DNA from: an uncultured Roseburia sp.
Lineage (GTDB): Bacteria; Bacillota; Clostridia; Lachnospirales; Lachnospiraceae
Length of the DNA: 64,000 nt
Direction of reading: 5' to 3'
Assembly (NCBI GenBank): GCA_947573605.1
Contig: CANPGM010000003.1
Location: 1-64,000, forward strand
The notes under the pieces are model-generated. The model had not been told where the DNA came from. It saw only the letters and a program-made list of their open reading frames with translations, and searched no databases. Of this stretch, positions 42,710 through 51,418 are shown piece after piece. The translations under genes and the position numbers were made by a program. The stretch's first letter is position 1, and each line of letters opens with the position of its first letter.

Positions 42710-44515
42710 ATGGAAAAGTGGTTTGTAATGAACAAAAGAGCGGATTTTACCCGCCTGGGAGAATTGTTCGGAATCAGTCCGGTCACCGCGCGTTTAATCC
42801 GCAATCGCGGCATGGAGACGGATGACGATTTTAAACGTTACTTAAACGGCACGGCGAACGACTTATATGATCCGCATCTGTTAAAGGATGCAGAGCTTCT
42901 TGTGAAAATACTGAAACAGAAAATAAAAGAAGGAAAAAAGCTGCGGATTATCGGCGACTATGATATTGACGGTGTGATGTCGACCTATATTCTTCTTCGA
43001 GGAACGGAAAAATGCGGCGGTCTTGTCAGCGTTTTCATCCCGGATCGGATGAAGGACGGTTACGGCATGAACGAAAGCATGATCGAAAGAGCAAAGCTGG
43101 ACGGAGTAGATACGATTATTACCTGCGACAACGGAATCTCGGCATTACCCGAAATTGCGCTTGCAAAATCGCTTGGTATGACGGTATTGGTAACGGATCA
43201 CCATGAGATTCCGTTTACGGAAGAAAACGGGAAAAAAAGGTACTTAAGAAGCGAGGCGGACGCGATTGTCAATCCGAAGCAAAAGGATTGCGAATATCCG
43301 TTTAAAGAGCTGTGCGGCGCAGCGGTGGCGTTTAAAGTCATTCAGCTTTTGTACGAGGCGTGCGGTTTTTCGATGAAGGATGCGTATGAATTTTTTGAAA
43401 ACGTCGCATTTGCCACAGTCGGAGATCTCGTAGATTTAACCGGTGAAAACCGGATTTTGGCAAGAGAAGGCATAAAGGCGGTGCGGCAGACGCAAAATCC
43501 GGGCATGAAGGCGCTGATCCTTAAGAACGGCCTTTCGCCGGAGCAGATCGGTTCCTATCACTTCGGCTACGTATTGGGTCCCTGCGTCAATGCGGGCGGA
43601 CGTCTTGAAACTGCGCAGACCGCTCTTGCGCTTTTTTTGGAGAAGGATTCCCAAAAAGCGGAGGTAATTGCGGAAAGACTGGTAGAGCTGAATCAGCAGA
43701 GAAAGGCGCTCACCTTTGAGGGACAGGAAGCCGCCTGCAAGGCGGCGGAAGAAACATGCGCAGGCGATAAGGTACTTTCGATTTATCTGCCAAACGTGCA
43801 TGAAAGCCTCGCCGGAATCATCGCGGGACGAGTTCGTGAAATTTTTCACAAACCTGTTTTCGTGCTGACAAACGGAGAGAACGGAATAAAGGGTTCGGGC
43901 CGTTCGATCGAGACTTATTCCATGTATGAGGAAATGTGTAAATGCCGGGAGCTCTTTTCAAAATTCGGCGGTCATCCGATGGCGGCGGGACTTACCTTGA
44001 AATGCGGCGGGGACGAAAACGGTTCCAAAGCATTGGAAGCGGAGGACTACGCCGCATATGCGGAAGAATTTCGCAAAAAAATCAATGCGTGCTGCAGTTT
44101 GACGGAAGAAGATCTGGCGCCAAGAATCAAAGCCGACATGGCGATGCCTGCAGACTATGCCGACGCAGAGCTGATACGGGAATTTGATTTGTTAGAGCCG
44201 TACGGAAAGGAAAATGTTAAGCCTCAGTTTGCGGACAGGAATCTTTCTGTAGAAAGGGCGTATGTCGTCGGAAAAAACCGTAATGTATTAAAGATTCATC
44301 TGAAATCGGAGCAGGGCAGATCGGTATGCGCGGTATATTTCGGCGATATTGAGAAGCTGAAACGCTATTACAGTGAGAAATACGGCGCGTCGGAAGTGGA
44401 ACAGGCTTTTTTGGGCAGAAAAAATAAAATTCAAATGAGTATCATATACTATCCGGAAATAAATGAGTATAATGGGATGGAAAGCATTCAGATTGTGATT
44501 CGCAATTATCAGTGA
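42710..44515 (+). CDS. recJ: Single-stranded-DNA-specific exonuclease RecJ
   Basis: RecJ degrades single-stranded DNA 5' to 3' in repair and recombination. The 601-aa protein shows the DHH-family metal motifs IIGDYDIDGVMST near residue 80, TIITCDNGIS, LVTDHHEIP, and NPKQKDCEYPFKELCGAAV. It also has the DHHA1 GGHPMAAGL motif, followed by the OB-like domain (FAVRADMAMP-like region). GGAGAA precedes the ATG. It is the first gene after sleC and may be cotranscribed with the next genes, whose starts overlap. Confidence 0.94.
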   Translation: MEKWFVMNKRADFTRLGELFGISPVTARLIRNRGMETDDDFKRYLNGTANDLYDPHLLKDAELLVKILKQKIKEGKKLRIIGDYDIDGVMSTYILLRGTEKCGGLVSVFIPDRMKDGYGMNESMIERAKLDGVDTIITCDNGISALPEIALAKSLGMTVLVTDHHEIPFTEENGKKRYLRSEADAIVNPKQKDCEYPFKELCGAAVAFKVIQLLYEACGFSMKDAYEFFENVAFATVGDLVDLTGENRILAREGIKAVRQTQNPGMKALILKNGLSPEQIGSYHFGYVLGPCVNAGGRLETAQTALALFLEKDSQKAEVIAERLVELNQQRKALTFEGQEAACKAAEETCAGDKVLSIYLPNVHESLAGIIAGRVREIFHKPVFVLTNGENGIKGSGRSIETYSMYEEMCKCRELFSKFGGHPMAAGLTLKCGGDENGSKALEAEDYAAYAEEFRKKINACCSLTEEDLAPRIKADMAMPADYADAELIREFDLLEPYGKENVKPQFADRNLSVERAYVVGKNRNVLKIHLKSEQGRSVCAVYFGDIEKLKRYYSEKYGASEVEQAFLGRKNKIQMSIIYYPEINEYNGMESIQIVIRNYQ

Positions 44516-44535
44516 CAAGAGACGGAGGATTACAT

Positions 44536-45495
44536 ATGTTCGGTGGGAAACGTGAAAAGGAGCTTGCGGACGAGACGGTCCGGTTAAAAGAACTGCTTGC
44601 GGCGAGGGAAAAAACGTTAGCGCAGATCGGAAGCGAGAAGGACGAGCTTGAGGAACAGTTCGCGGCGCTAGCCGTTGCCAATTCGCAGATGGAAAAGGAA
44701 TTAAAGCTGGTAACGGAACAGCTTCGGAAGATGACGGAGCTTTCCGAAAAAAACCATGAAGAAGCAAAGGAGCTGAAGCAGGAACTTCTGCGCGCAAAAG
44801 ATCAGACCGGAAAAGCGGAGGAAGCGCAGGACGGATTTTATAATGAAGTAAAAGGTCAGAACGGAAGGATTTTGGAGATTGTCGAAAATAACAAGCATTT
44901 TACGACGCCGATGAAGACAATTACGGAACTTCCCGCCGATTACAGAGAGGGACGCGAACGGCTTGACGTTCAATTGGAGCAGATGGTGGATTTTTCCAAA
45001 AATATGGGGGTTCTTGCTTTAAACGCAGCGATCGAGGCCGGAAGGATGGGAGAGGCGGCGAAAAAGTTTGTGACGACGGCGGAAAATATCCATTCTTTTT
45101 CCAATGCATACGAAGCCGCAGCCATTGACGTGATCAAGCAGCTTGGTATGCTTGACGGCAAAATCGAACAGACAGAAGAGCAGACCAGGAATTTAAACCG
45201 CCTGCTGAAAGACAACAATGTTTCAATGGGACGGCTGTTGAAAGAAAGCAACAGCTCGATTCTGGAATATGAAAATCATAAATGTTCGGTGGGACAATTG
45301 GCGTCCAAAGGAGCAGCGGAAGATTTATCCGGCTTTTTGGAACGTTCGGATACAATTGCAGAAATGGAACGTCATATGGAAGAGGGACTTCTCGATATGG
45401 CGGAGCTTACGAAAGAGCAGAAAGAATGCGCCGGAAAAATGGAGCAGGCATTTGATAAGATCCGCCATGCGGTAAAGGAGGGAGCTTTTGAATGA
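44536..45495 (+). CDS. Soluble coiled-coil protein with a methyl-accepting chemotaxis signalling-like hairpin
   Basis: This 319-aa cytoplasmic protein has no membrane segment or ligand domain. Residues 1 to about 110 are a predicted coiled coil rich in Glu and Lys. The middle holds MGVLALNAAIEAGRMGEAAKKF, a shortened form of the chemoreceptor tip (ALNAAIEAARAGE), followed by more helices. The usual downstream half of the hairpin is diverged. It may be a cytosolic receptor or a regulator in a flagellated cell. ATG 44536 follows ACGGAGGA; the longer frame overlaps the recJ stop. Its stop codon overlaps the start of the next gene. Confidence 0.72.
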   Translation: MFGGKREKELADETVRLKELLAAREKTLAQIGSEKDELEEQFAALAVANSQMEKELKLVTEQLRKMTELSEKNHEEAKELKQELLRAKDQTGKAEEAQDGFYNEVKGQNGRILEIVENNKHFTTPMKTITELPADYREGRERLDVQLEQMVDFSKNMGVLALNAAIEAGRMGEAAKKFVTTAENIHSFSNAYEAAAIDVIKQLGMLDGKIEQTEEQTRNLNRLLKDNNVSMGRLLKESNSSILEYENHKCSVGQLASKGAAEDLSGFLERSDTIAEMERHMEEGLLDMAELTKEQKECAGKMEQAFDKIRHAVKEGAFE

Positions 45496-46433
45496 CGGAG
45501 GAACGCTTTTCTTTTCTATCTTCGGATAAAAAAACGTGGATTGACGCGGTGAAGTGGCTGCCGGACAACAAGGAGTATCATACGATTCTGCAAATCAGTC
45601 ATGGTATGCAGGAACATATCGACCGTTACAGGGGCTTTGCGGAATTTCTGACTGCGCGCGGTTTTCTGGTTGCAGGGCATACGCATCTCGGACATGGAAA
45701 ATCCGTGGCGTCGCAGGACGACTGGGGCTATATTGCGGACAGCGCTCCGGGGTATAAAATGGTTTCGGATATGCACAGGCTTCGGACGTTACTTCAAAGG
45801 GAGAATAAAAACATTCCTTATTTTATGCTGGCGCACAGCATGGGTTCTTATCTGCTCCGCAGATATATTACAATTTACCACAGAGGACTCGCCGGAGCTA
45901 TCATTGTCGGAACCGGTTGTGTGGAAGACGCCGTATCGAAAACGGGAATGGCTGTCTGTAAACTTATGGCAAAGATTTTCGGCTGGAGACATAGAAGCGC
46001 GCTTATGGAGCGGCTTGTCTTCTGCGGCCCTTACGACCGATTTGATAAAACGGGCCGGATTCCGGAGAAAAGCTGGCTTACGAAGGATACCGAATGCGTC
46101 AGAACGTATTATGCCGATCCGGCATGTACGTTTCGCTTTACACTGAACGGCTATTTCACGCTGATGCAGACGGCGTATTATGACAACCGGCCCGAATATC
46201 TGAAAAAGATACCGAAGTCGCTGCCGCTGCTTCTTATTTCAGGAAAAGACGATCCGGTCGGAAATATGGGACGGGGTGTAAAAAAAGTATATCGGGCTTA
46301 TCAAAAGGCCGGAATAAAGGACGTAACCTGTAAACTTTATAAAAATGACCGCCATGAGCTTTTAAATGAAACGGATAAGGAAACGGTGTACGAGGATGTT
46401 GTGTCATGGATATCCGCGCATATGCATGTCTGA
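45492..46433 (+). CDS. Alpha/beta hydrolase, monoacylglycerol lipase-like
   Basis: This 313-aa serine hydrolase has the lysophospholipase/monoglyceride lipase pattern: HGMQEHIDRY, HLGHGKS, the nucleophile elbow LAHSMGSYL, LLLISGKDDPVGNMG with the acid residue, and YKNDRHELLNE with the histidine. The start codon overlaps the previous stop (ATGA), so translation is coupled. The natural ester is not known. Confidence 0.88.
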   Translation: MTEERFSFLSSDKKTWIDAVKWLPDNKEYHTILQISHGMQEHIDRYRGFAEFLTARGFLVAGHTHLGHGKSVASQDDWGYIADSAPGYKMVSDMHRLRTLLQRENKNIPYFMLAHSMGSYLLRRYITIYHRGLAGAIIVGTGCVEDAVSKTGMAVCKLMAKIFGWRHRSALMERLVFCGPYDRFDKTGRIPEKSWLTKDTECVRTYYADPACTFRFTLNGYFTLMQTAYYDNRPEYLKKIPKSLPLLLISGKDDPVGNMGRGVKKVYRAYQKAGIKDVTCKLYKNDRHELLNETDKETVYEDVVSWISAHMHV

Positions 46434-46557
46434 ATCTTAAATTTTAATTAAAGAAGCCCGGAAGCGGTTGTTTTTGCAGGACGGACGCAGTAAAATAGAA
46501 TCTCTATTGGAAAGCGGCACAGACGGAAAAGAGGAACTGTGCGGAAACGGAGGTACT

Positions 46558-47640
46558 ATGAAAAAATTTTGCAAAAGACTGATCAGTCTCACGCTGTCGG
46601 CGTCACTTTTGTTTACTTCGGGAGCTTTGGTTTCGGCGGCCCCGGCTTCGGATCCGGATATGCTGATTATTGCAGCGGAAGGAGAAGCGCCTCAGGGCGT
46701 ATCGGACGACCCGGAACGCGGCGACACCGTTGAGAACGGCGGGGGCGCAACCGGTACAATTACGGAAAGCCCTTCGGAGATAAAGGGAGAGATTATTACG
46801 GATGTGAATAATGACGACGTGAAGATCGAAGCGAAGGATAAGCCGTATCTGGCGCTTGGCGCAAATTTGACAGACGAACAGAGGGGGATTGTTCTTGCGT
46901 TGATGGGGATTGCACCGGAGAATCTTGCTAATTATGACGTAGTTTACATTACGAATGAAGAGGAACATCAGTATCTCGAATCTTACATTGACGCTTCCAA
47001 AATCGGAACGAGGGCTCTTTCTTCGGTTGTGATTGTGGAACGCGAGAAGGGGAACGGCATCAATATTTCCACGCAGAATATTAATTACTGTACGGTCGGT
47101 ATGTATAAAAACGCGCTTACCACGGCAGGCGTTACGGATGCGGATATTATTGTAGCGGGACCGACTCCGATTTCGGGAACGGCTGCTTTAGTAGGTATTT
47201 TTAAGGCGTATCAGGAAATGACGGGCGAAGAGATTCAGGAAGAGGTTGTGGACGCAGCGCTTCATGAGCTTGTCGTTACCGGCCGGCTTGAAGAAAGCAT
47301 AGAAGGCCTGACAAAAGAAGAGGTAGAAGAGTTTGTTGCATATATTAAGTCGGTTATAGCGGAAAAAGGGCTTTCAGACGAGGCAAGTATTAACGAAGCG
47401 ATTGACGAGGCCTGCGACAAATACGGCGTGACTCTTTCCGACGAGGAGCGTGGGATGATTGTCGATCTGCTGTTAAAAATTACTTCGCTGGGGATTGATT
47501 TAAGCGGACTTGTGGATTACGCGGCAAAGCTTTATGACAATTTTAAAAACGGCGGCGGATTTTTTGAAGTGATCGGCGACTTTTTCTCCGAATTGTTTCG
47601 TTCTGTCGGAGATTTTTTTAAGAACCTGTTCAACAGATAA
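46558..47640 (+). CDS. Secreted DUF1002 protein
   Basis: This 360-aa exported protein has a signal peptide over about residues 1-30 (KKFCKRLISLTLSASLLF..., cleaved near ALVSAAPA). The mature part holds the DUF1002 core: LTDEQRGIVLALMGI, VYITNEEEHQYLESYI, IGTRALSSVVIVE and AGPTPISGTAALVGIFKAYQ. A Glu-rich linker and a C-terminal amphipathic helix (FFSELFRSVGDFFKNLFNR) follow. The function of DUF1002 proteins is unknown. ACGGAGGT precedes ATG 46558, and the upstream open frame is not used. Confidence 0.88.
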   Translation: MKKFCKRLISLTLSASLLFTSGALVSAAPASDPDMLIIAAEGEAPQGVSDDPERGDTVENGGGATGTITESPSEIKGEIITDVNNDDVKIEAKDKPYLALGANLTDEQRGIVLALMGIAPENLANYDVVYITNEEEHQYLESYIDASKIGTRALSSVVIVEREKGNGINISTQNINYCTVGMYKNALTTAGVTDADIIVAGPTPISGTAALVGIFKAYQEMTGEEIQEEVVDAALHELVVTGRLEESIEGLTKEEVEEFVAYIKSVIAEKGLSDEASINEAIDEACDKYGVTLSDEERGMIVDLLLKITSLGIDLSGLVDYAAKLYDNFKNGGGFFEVIGDFFSELFRSVGDFFKNLFNR

Positions 47641-47660
47641 AGAGGAAAGGCGGATGTGTC

Positions 47661-48380
47661 ATTACGACAATCGAATGGACGGAAGCGGCGGTAAGCGTTC
47701 TGTTTCCGCGCAGATGTCCGGTCTGTGATAATGTCGTTCGGATCGGAAGCCAAATATGCCCGGACTGCGTCGGGAAGGCCTTATTGATCGGCGAGCCGGT
47801 CTGTAAGAAGTGCGGAAAGCCGATTGCGCGGGCACAGGAGGAATACTGCGCGGACTGCAGAAGGAAAACGCATCCGTTCCGGCAGGGCAAAGCGGTGTTT
47901 GCCTACCGGAAGGAAATGAAGGTATCCATGTACCGTTTTAAATATGCAAACCGACGGGAGTATGCGGATTTTTATGCAAAAGAAGCGGGACGGCAATATG
48001 AAAAATGGATATCGAGACATGAGATAGAGGCAATTGTACCCATTCCCATGTACAGAGGAAAAAAGCGTCTGCGGGGTTACAATCAGGCGGAGGTTTTTGC
48101 GAAAAAGCTTGGAAAGGAGCTGCGCCTTCCGGTTGAAGGACGTCTGATAGAGAGGATTCGGAATACGACGCCGCAGAAAGAGCTGAATGACAGACAGCGG
48201 AAAGACAATTTAAAAGGGGCTTTTCAATTGCGAACAAATATAGTAAAATATAAGAAACTATTACTCGTGGATGATATTTATACGACCGGGAGTACGATGG
48301 ATGCGGTGGCCGGGGCGCTGATAGACGGCGGCGCCGAGCAAATATATTTTCTCTGTATCTGTGTCGGAGAGGGGTTTTAG
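47661..48380 (+). CDS. comF: ComF-family phosphoribosyltransferase-like protein
   Basis: This protein has two N-terminal zinc-finger pairs (CPVCDN ... CPDC and CKKCGKP ... CADC) and a phosphoribosyltransferase domain with PIPMYRGKKRLRGYNQAEVFA and VDDIYTTGSTMD. ComF is used in DNA uptake in competent bacteria, but homologues are widespread. The first ATG-type codon in frame is TTG 47784, which would cut away the first zinc pair. The coding sequence clearly continues upstream (EWTEAAVSVLFPRRCPVC). The only well-placed start after AAAGGCGG is ATT 47661, giving 239 aa. A frame slip with ATG 47654 is the alternative. It precedes yvyF, as in Bacillus. Confidence 0.82.
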   Translation: MTTIEWTEAAVSVLFPRRCPVCDNVVRIGSQICPDCVGKALLIGEPVCKKCGKPIARAQEEYCADCRRKTHPFRQGKAVFAYRKEMKVSMYRFKYANRREYADFYAKEAGRQYEKWISRHEIEAIVPIPMYRGKKRLRGYNQAEVFAKKLGKELRLPVEGRLIERIRNTTPQKELNDRQRKDNLKGAFQLRTNIVKYKKLLLVDDIYTTGSTMDAVAGALIDGGAEQIYFLCICVGEGF

Positions 48381-48422
48381 TATTTTCTGCGTCAGTGTAC
48401 GAAATTAGGAGGGATGGGAAAA

Positions 48423-48830
48423 ATGGAGGTAAGGAATTGCAAAAACTGCGGCAGGTTGTTTAATTATATGGGAGGAAAGCCGATTTGCCAACTATGCAAA
48501 GAGTCGCTTGAGGATAAGTTTAAAGAAGTAAAAGATTACATCAATAGTCATCCTAAGGTTTCGGTTCAGCAGGCGGCCGAAGACAACGACGTTTCGGTGA
48601 AGCAGATTAAGCAGTGGATTCGGGAGGAGCGTTTGATTTTATCCGAGCCTTCCCCGGACGGAATTACCTGCGAGCACTGCGGACAGCCGATTTGCAGCGG
48701 CCGTTTCTGTGAAAAATGCAAAGCGTCTATGGCCAATACGTTAGGCAGCGCGATTGACAAGCCGAAAGGATTTACCGTTGAGGATCCCAAGCAGCAGAAG
48801 GATAAAAATAAGATGCGTTTTCTCCAGTAG
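48423..48830 (+). CDS. yvyF: Flagellar operon protein of the YvyF/TIGR03826 family
   Basis: This 135-aa protein has paired cysteines at both ends (CKNCGRLFNYMGGKPICQLC and CEHCGQPICSGRFCEKC), likely zinc-binding, around a MerR-like helix-turn-helix segment (VSVQQAAEDNDVSVKQIKQWI). The family is found next to comF and flgM in flagellated Firmicutes and is linked to flagellar gene control. ATG 48423 has the right spacing to TTAGGAGGG at 48405-48413; ATG 48414 is too close. A strong terminator follows. Confidence 0.88.
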   Translation: MEVRNCKNCGRLFNYMGGKPICQLCKESLEDKFKEVKDYINSHPKVSVQQAAEDNDVSVKQIKQWIREERLILSEPSPDGITCEHCGQPICSGRFCEKCKASMANTLGSAIDKPKGFTVEDPKQQKDKNKMRFLQ

Positions 48831-48858
48831 GCGTTTTGAAGAGAACATTTGCTTTTTG

Positions 48859-48889
48859 GCAGGATCGTTAGTTCGATCCTGCTTTTTTT
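48859..48889 (+). terminator. Terminator after yvyF
   Basis: GCAGGATCG-TTAGTT-CGATCCTGC is a perfect 9-bp stem followed by seven T residues. Confidence 0.95.
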
Positions 48890-48984
48890 CTTTGAATTTC
48901 CGGGAGATTGTGTTATAATACGAATAAGAATGCACAATTGCGTGTAAAAAGTACGGAGCGGTGCACGCGGAAAGGCATGGGCGT

Positions 48985-49410
48985 ATGGTAAATGAAGAGC
49001 GTTTAAGGCATATGATTAAAATGGCGGCATTTGACGCAAATGAGGGTAAAAAGTGCAAACCGATGATACAATATGCAAGACATGATTATGTTTCTCTGCA
49101 GCTTCTTCGGGGGTTCGTGGCCGGGACGCTGGCGTTCGGGATGATCTTCGGGCTGTGGGCGCTGTATTCGATGGACCGGCTGATGCAGGAGATCAATACG
49201 ATGGATCTTATGGGATTTCTGACGTCCATATTGATTAAATACCTCATTTTTATGGCAGTTTACCTTGCGGCGACGTTTTTGGTATTTAACGGCAGGTATA
49301 CAAAAGGACGCAGAAAGGTAAAGAATTTTTTTGGCTGTGTGAAAAAAGTCAACAAGCTGTATGTACGCGATGAAAAGCTGAAGTCGACCGGAAACAGAGA
49401 TCGGAATTAG
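48985..49410 (+). CDS. Small two-helix membrane protein of unknown function
   Basis: This is a 141-aa protein, not recognised. The N-terminus is polar, then come two hydrophobic segments (LRGFVAGTLAFGMIFGLWALY and FLTSILIKYLIFMAVYLAATFLVF), then a basic tail (KGRRKVKNFFG, KLYVRDEKLK). ATG 48985 is preceded by GGAAAGG at a good distance; the open frame starts further up at GTG 48961. It lies directly upstream of another membrane protein gene and cdaA, which suggests a link to the envelope or to c-di-AMP signalling. Confidence 0.65.
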   Translation: MVNEERLRHMIKMAAFDANEGKKCKPMIQYARHDYVSLQLLRGFVAGTLAFGMIFGLWALYSMDRLMQEINTMDLMGFLTSILIKYLIFMAVYLAATFLVFNGRYTKGRRKVKNFFGCVKKVNKLYVRDEKLKSTGNRDRN

Positions 49411-49465
49411 AAAGAATTCAGGGCGGATGACCGGCAGGCCTGCGATTTTGCACGGGGAGGAAAAA

Positions 49466-50467
49466 ATGACAACTTTATTGGAACTGAAGGAGAAATTAAT
49501 ACGATTTTACAGTAAGGGAGAAGTGTACATTATTCCTGTAATACGTTTTGTAATGGCGCTTACCTTATTTTCTATGATTAACGGCAGTATCGGTTATATG
49601 ACCTCTATCAGCAAGTTTCCGATTGCACTGATTCTTGCACTGGTCTGTGCGGTGCTCCCGACGAATGTAATGCTTTTGGCGGCGGCGGCGGTGATATTGA
49701 TGGATTTTTATGCGCTGTCCATGGAGCTGTGCCTTGTGGCGCTTGTATTGTTTGTAATTATATATCTTGTCTATTTTCGATTTTCGCCTGGACACGGATA
49801 CAATGCGGTTCTGACGCCGATTTGTTTTCGATTTGGGATTCCCTATATTATGCCGGTAGGTTCCGGTTTGGTCTGCGAGCTGTATTCGGTATTTCCGATT
49901 ATCTGCGGTACGGTTCTTTATTATTTTATCGACGGAGTGCGGGAGAATGCGGCCGTTTTAAGCGATGCGGCAGATTTGGCGGAGAACTCTGCCTCTAAAA
50001 TTGTAGTGACAATTAATCAGCTGATCGGAAATAAGGAAATGTATCTGGTGATCGGGATTTTTACGGTTGCGACTGTGATTGTATATGTGGTCAGGAGGCT
50101 GGATATTGAATATGCGTGGACGATTGCATGGATTTCGGGAATTCTGTTTGAAGCGATCGGCTTAATAGCAGGTTATATGCTGCTTGGAATTGCAGGTAAG
50201 ACGGTCGGCGTTCTTGTGGGAAGTATTTTTTCCTGTGCGATCGCGTTTGTGATGCAGTTTCTGTTTTTTAATGTGGATTATTCGCGTACGGAACGTCTGC
50301 AATTTGAAGACGATGAATATTACTATTATGTAAAGGCAATTCCGAAAGCGGTGGTTTCCGGCACCGATAAAAAAGTAAAGCACTTTAACAGGGCGGATGA
50401 AAAAGAGCGCCTGAGTAAGAAAAAGTTTGCGGAAGAGCTGGAGATTGACGAGGATTTACTGGACTAA
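49466..50467 (+). CDS. Polytopic membrane protein of unknown function, upstream of cdaA
   Basis: This 333-aa protein has about eight hydrophobic segments between residues 20 and 275 (for example FPIALILALVCAVLP, LCLVALVLFVIIYLVYF, YMLLGIAGKTVGVLVGS) and an acidic cytosolic tail (FEDDEYYYYVKAIPK, EELEIDEDLLD). No family motif was recognised. GGGGAGG precedes ATG 49466. The gene sits 42 bases before cdaA in the same direction, so it is probably part of the cdaA-cdaR-glmM operon. Confidence 0.7.
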   Translation: MTTLLELKEKLIRFYSKGEVYIIPVIRFVMALTLFSMINGSIGYMTSISKFPIALILALVCAVLPTNVMLLAAAAVILMDFYALSMELCLVALVLFVIIYLVYFRFSPGHGYNAVLTPICFRFGIPYIMPVGSGLVCELYSVFPIICGTVLYYFIDGVRENAAVLSDAADLAENSASKIVVTINQLIGNKEMYLVIGIFTVATVIVYVVRRLDIEYAWTIAWISGILFEAIGLIAGYMLLGIAGKTVGVLVGSIFSCAIAFVMQFLFFNVDYSRTERLQFEDDEYYYYVKAIPKAVVSGTDKKVKHFNRADEKERLSKKKFAEELEIDEDLLD

Positions 50468-50509
50468 ACAGGAGAGACCAATCCTGTTGACGGGAAGGAT
50501 GTGAAGGTT

Positions 50510-51418
50510 GTGCAGGATGTCGCTGCTACGCTCAGTGATTTCTGGGAGAAGATCACATTAATGACCAATTTGCCGAAAACTATTACGGCGATTGATATCG
50601 TTGAGATTGTGATTATTTCTTTTTTGCTATACTATATATTGTTATGGATTAAAAAAACAAGGGCATGGACGCTGCTGAAGGGAATTTTTGTGATTCTTGT
50701 CTTTGTTCTGATTGCGGCGATTTTTCAGATGACTACGATTATCTGGATCGCGGAGCGTATTTTCAGTGTGGCGGTAATTGCGGTTGTCGTAATCTTTCAG
50801 CCGGAGATGCGGAAAGCGCTTGAAAATATCGGGCGGAAAAAGATCCTGATTAATCTGTTTAATTTTGATTCTTCCAAAAATGCCAATGCAAAATTCTCGG
50901 ATAAAACGGTGAATGAGCTTGTAAAGGCCTGCTATGAGATGGGGAAGGTGAAAACGGGAGCGTTAATCGTAATTGAGGATGATATCGTTCTGACGGAATA
51001 CGAACAGACCGGAATCGAGGTAGACGCCGTTTTGACAAGTCAGCTTCTGATTAATATTTTTGAAAAGAATACGCCGCTGCATGACGGCGCAATCATTGTA
51101 CGCGGAGACAGAGTCGTATCGGCGACCTGTTACCTTCCGCTGACGGATTCCATGAATTTAAGCAAGGAGCTGGGAACGAGGCATCGGGCCGCGATCGGAA
51201 TCAGTGAAGTCAGTGATTCACTTACGATTGTAGTTTCCGAAGAGACGGGTAAGGTTTCGATTGCCGCAGGCGGAGAGCTCTACCGGAATGTGGACGCTGA
51301 TTTCCTGAGAAATAAGCTGATATTCCTCCAGAAGAAGGAACAGGAAGTGTCAAAAATTGAGTTGTTAAGAAGGAGGCTTAAGGGTGCTAAAGAAGTTCGG
51401 AAGGAAGCTGGTCGATAA
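50510..51418 (+). CDS. cdaA: Diadenylate cyclase CdaA
   Basis: CdaA makes the second messenger c-di-AMP from two ATP at the membrane. Three N-terminal membrane helices (VEIVIISFLLYYILLWI, LLKGIFVILVFVLIAAIF, IFSVAVIAVVVIF) precede the DAC domain. That domain has LHDGAIIVRGDR (DGA motif) and LGTRHRAAIGISE (RHR motif), both intact. The frame opens at GTG 50501, but GGGAAGGAT sits too close to it; GTG 50510 fits better (302 aa). It overlaps cdaR by 35 bases and precedes glmM, the usual cdaA operon. Confidence 0.95.
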   Translation: MQDVAATLSDFWEKITLMTNLPKTITAIDIVEIVIISFLLYYILLWIKKTRAWTLLKGIFVILVFVLIAAIFQMTTIIWIAERIFSVAVIAVVVIFQPEMRKALENIGRKKILINLFNFDSSKNANAKFSDKTVNELVKACYEMGKVKTGALIVIEDDIVLTEYEQTGIEVDAVLTSQLLINIFEKNTPLHDGAIIVRGDRVVSATCYLPLTDSMNLSKELGTRHRAAIGISEVSDSLTIVVSEETGKVSIAAGGELYRNVDADFLRNKLIFLQKKEQEVSKIELLRRRLKGAKEVRKEAGR

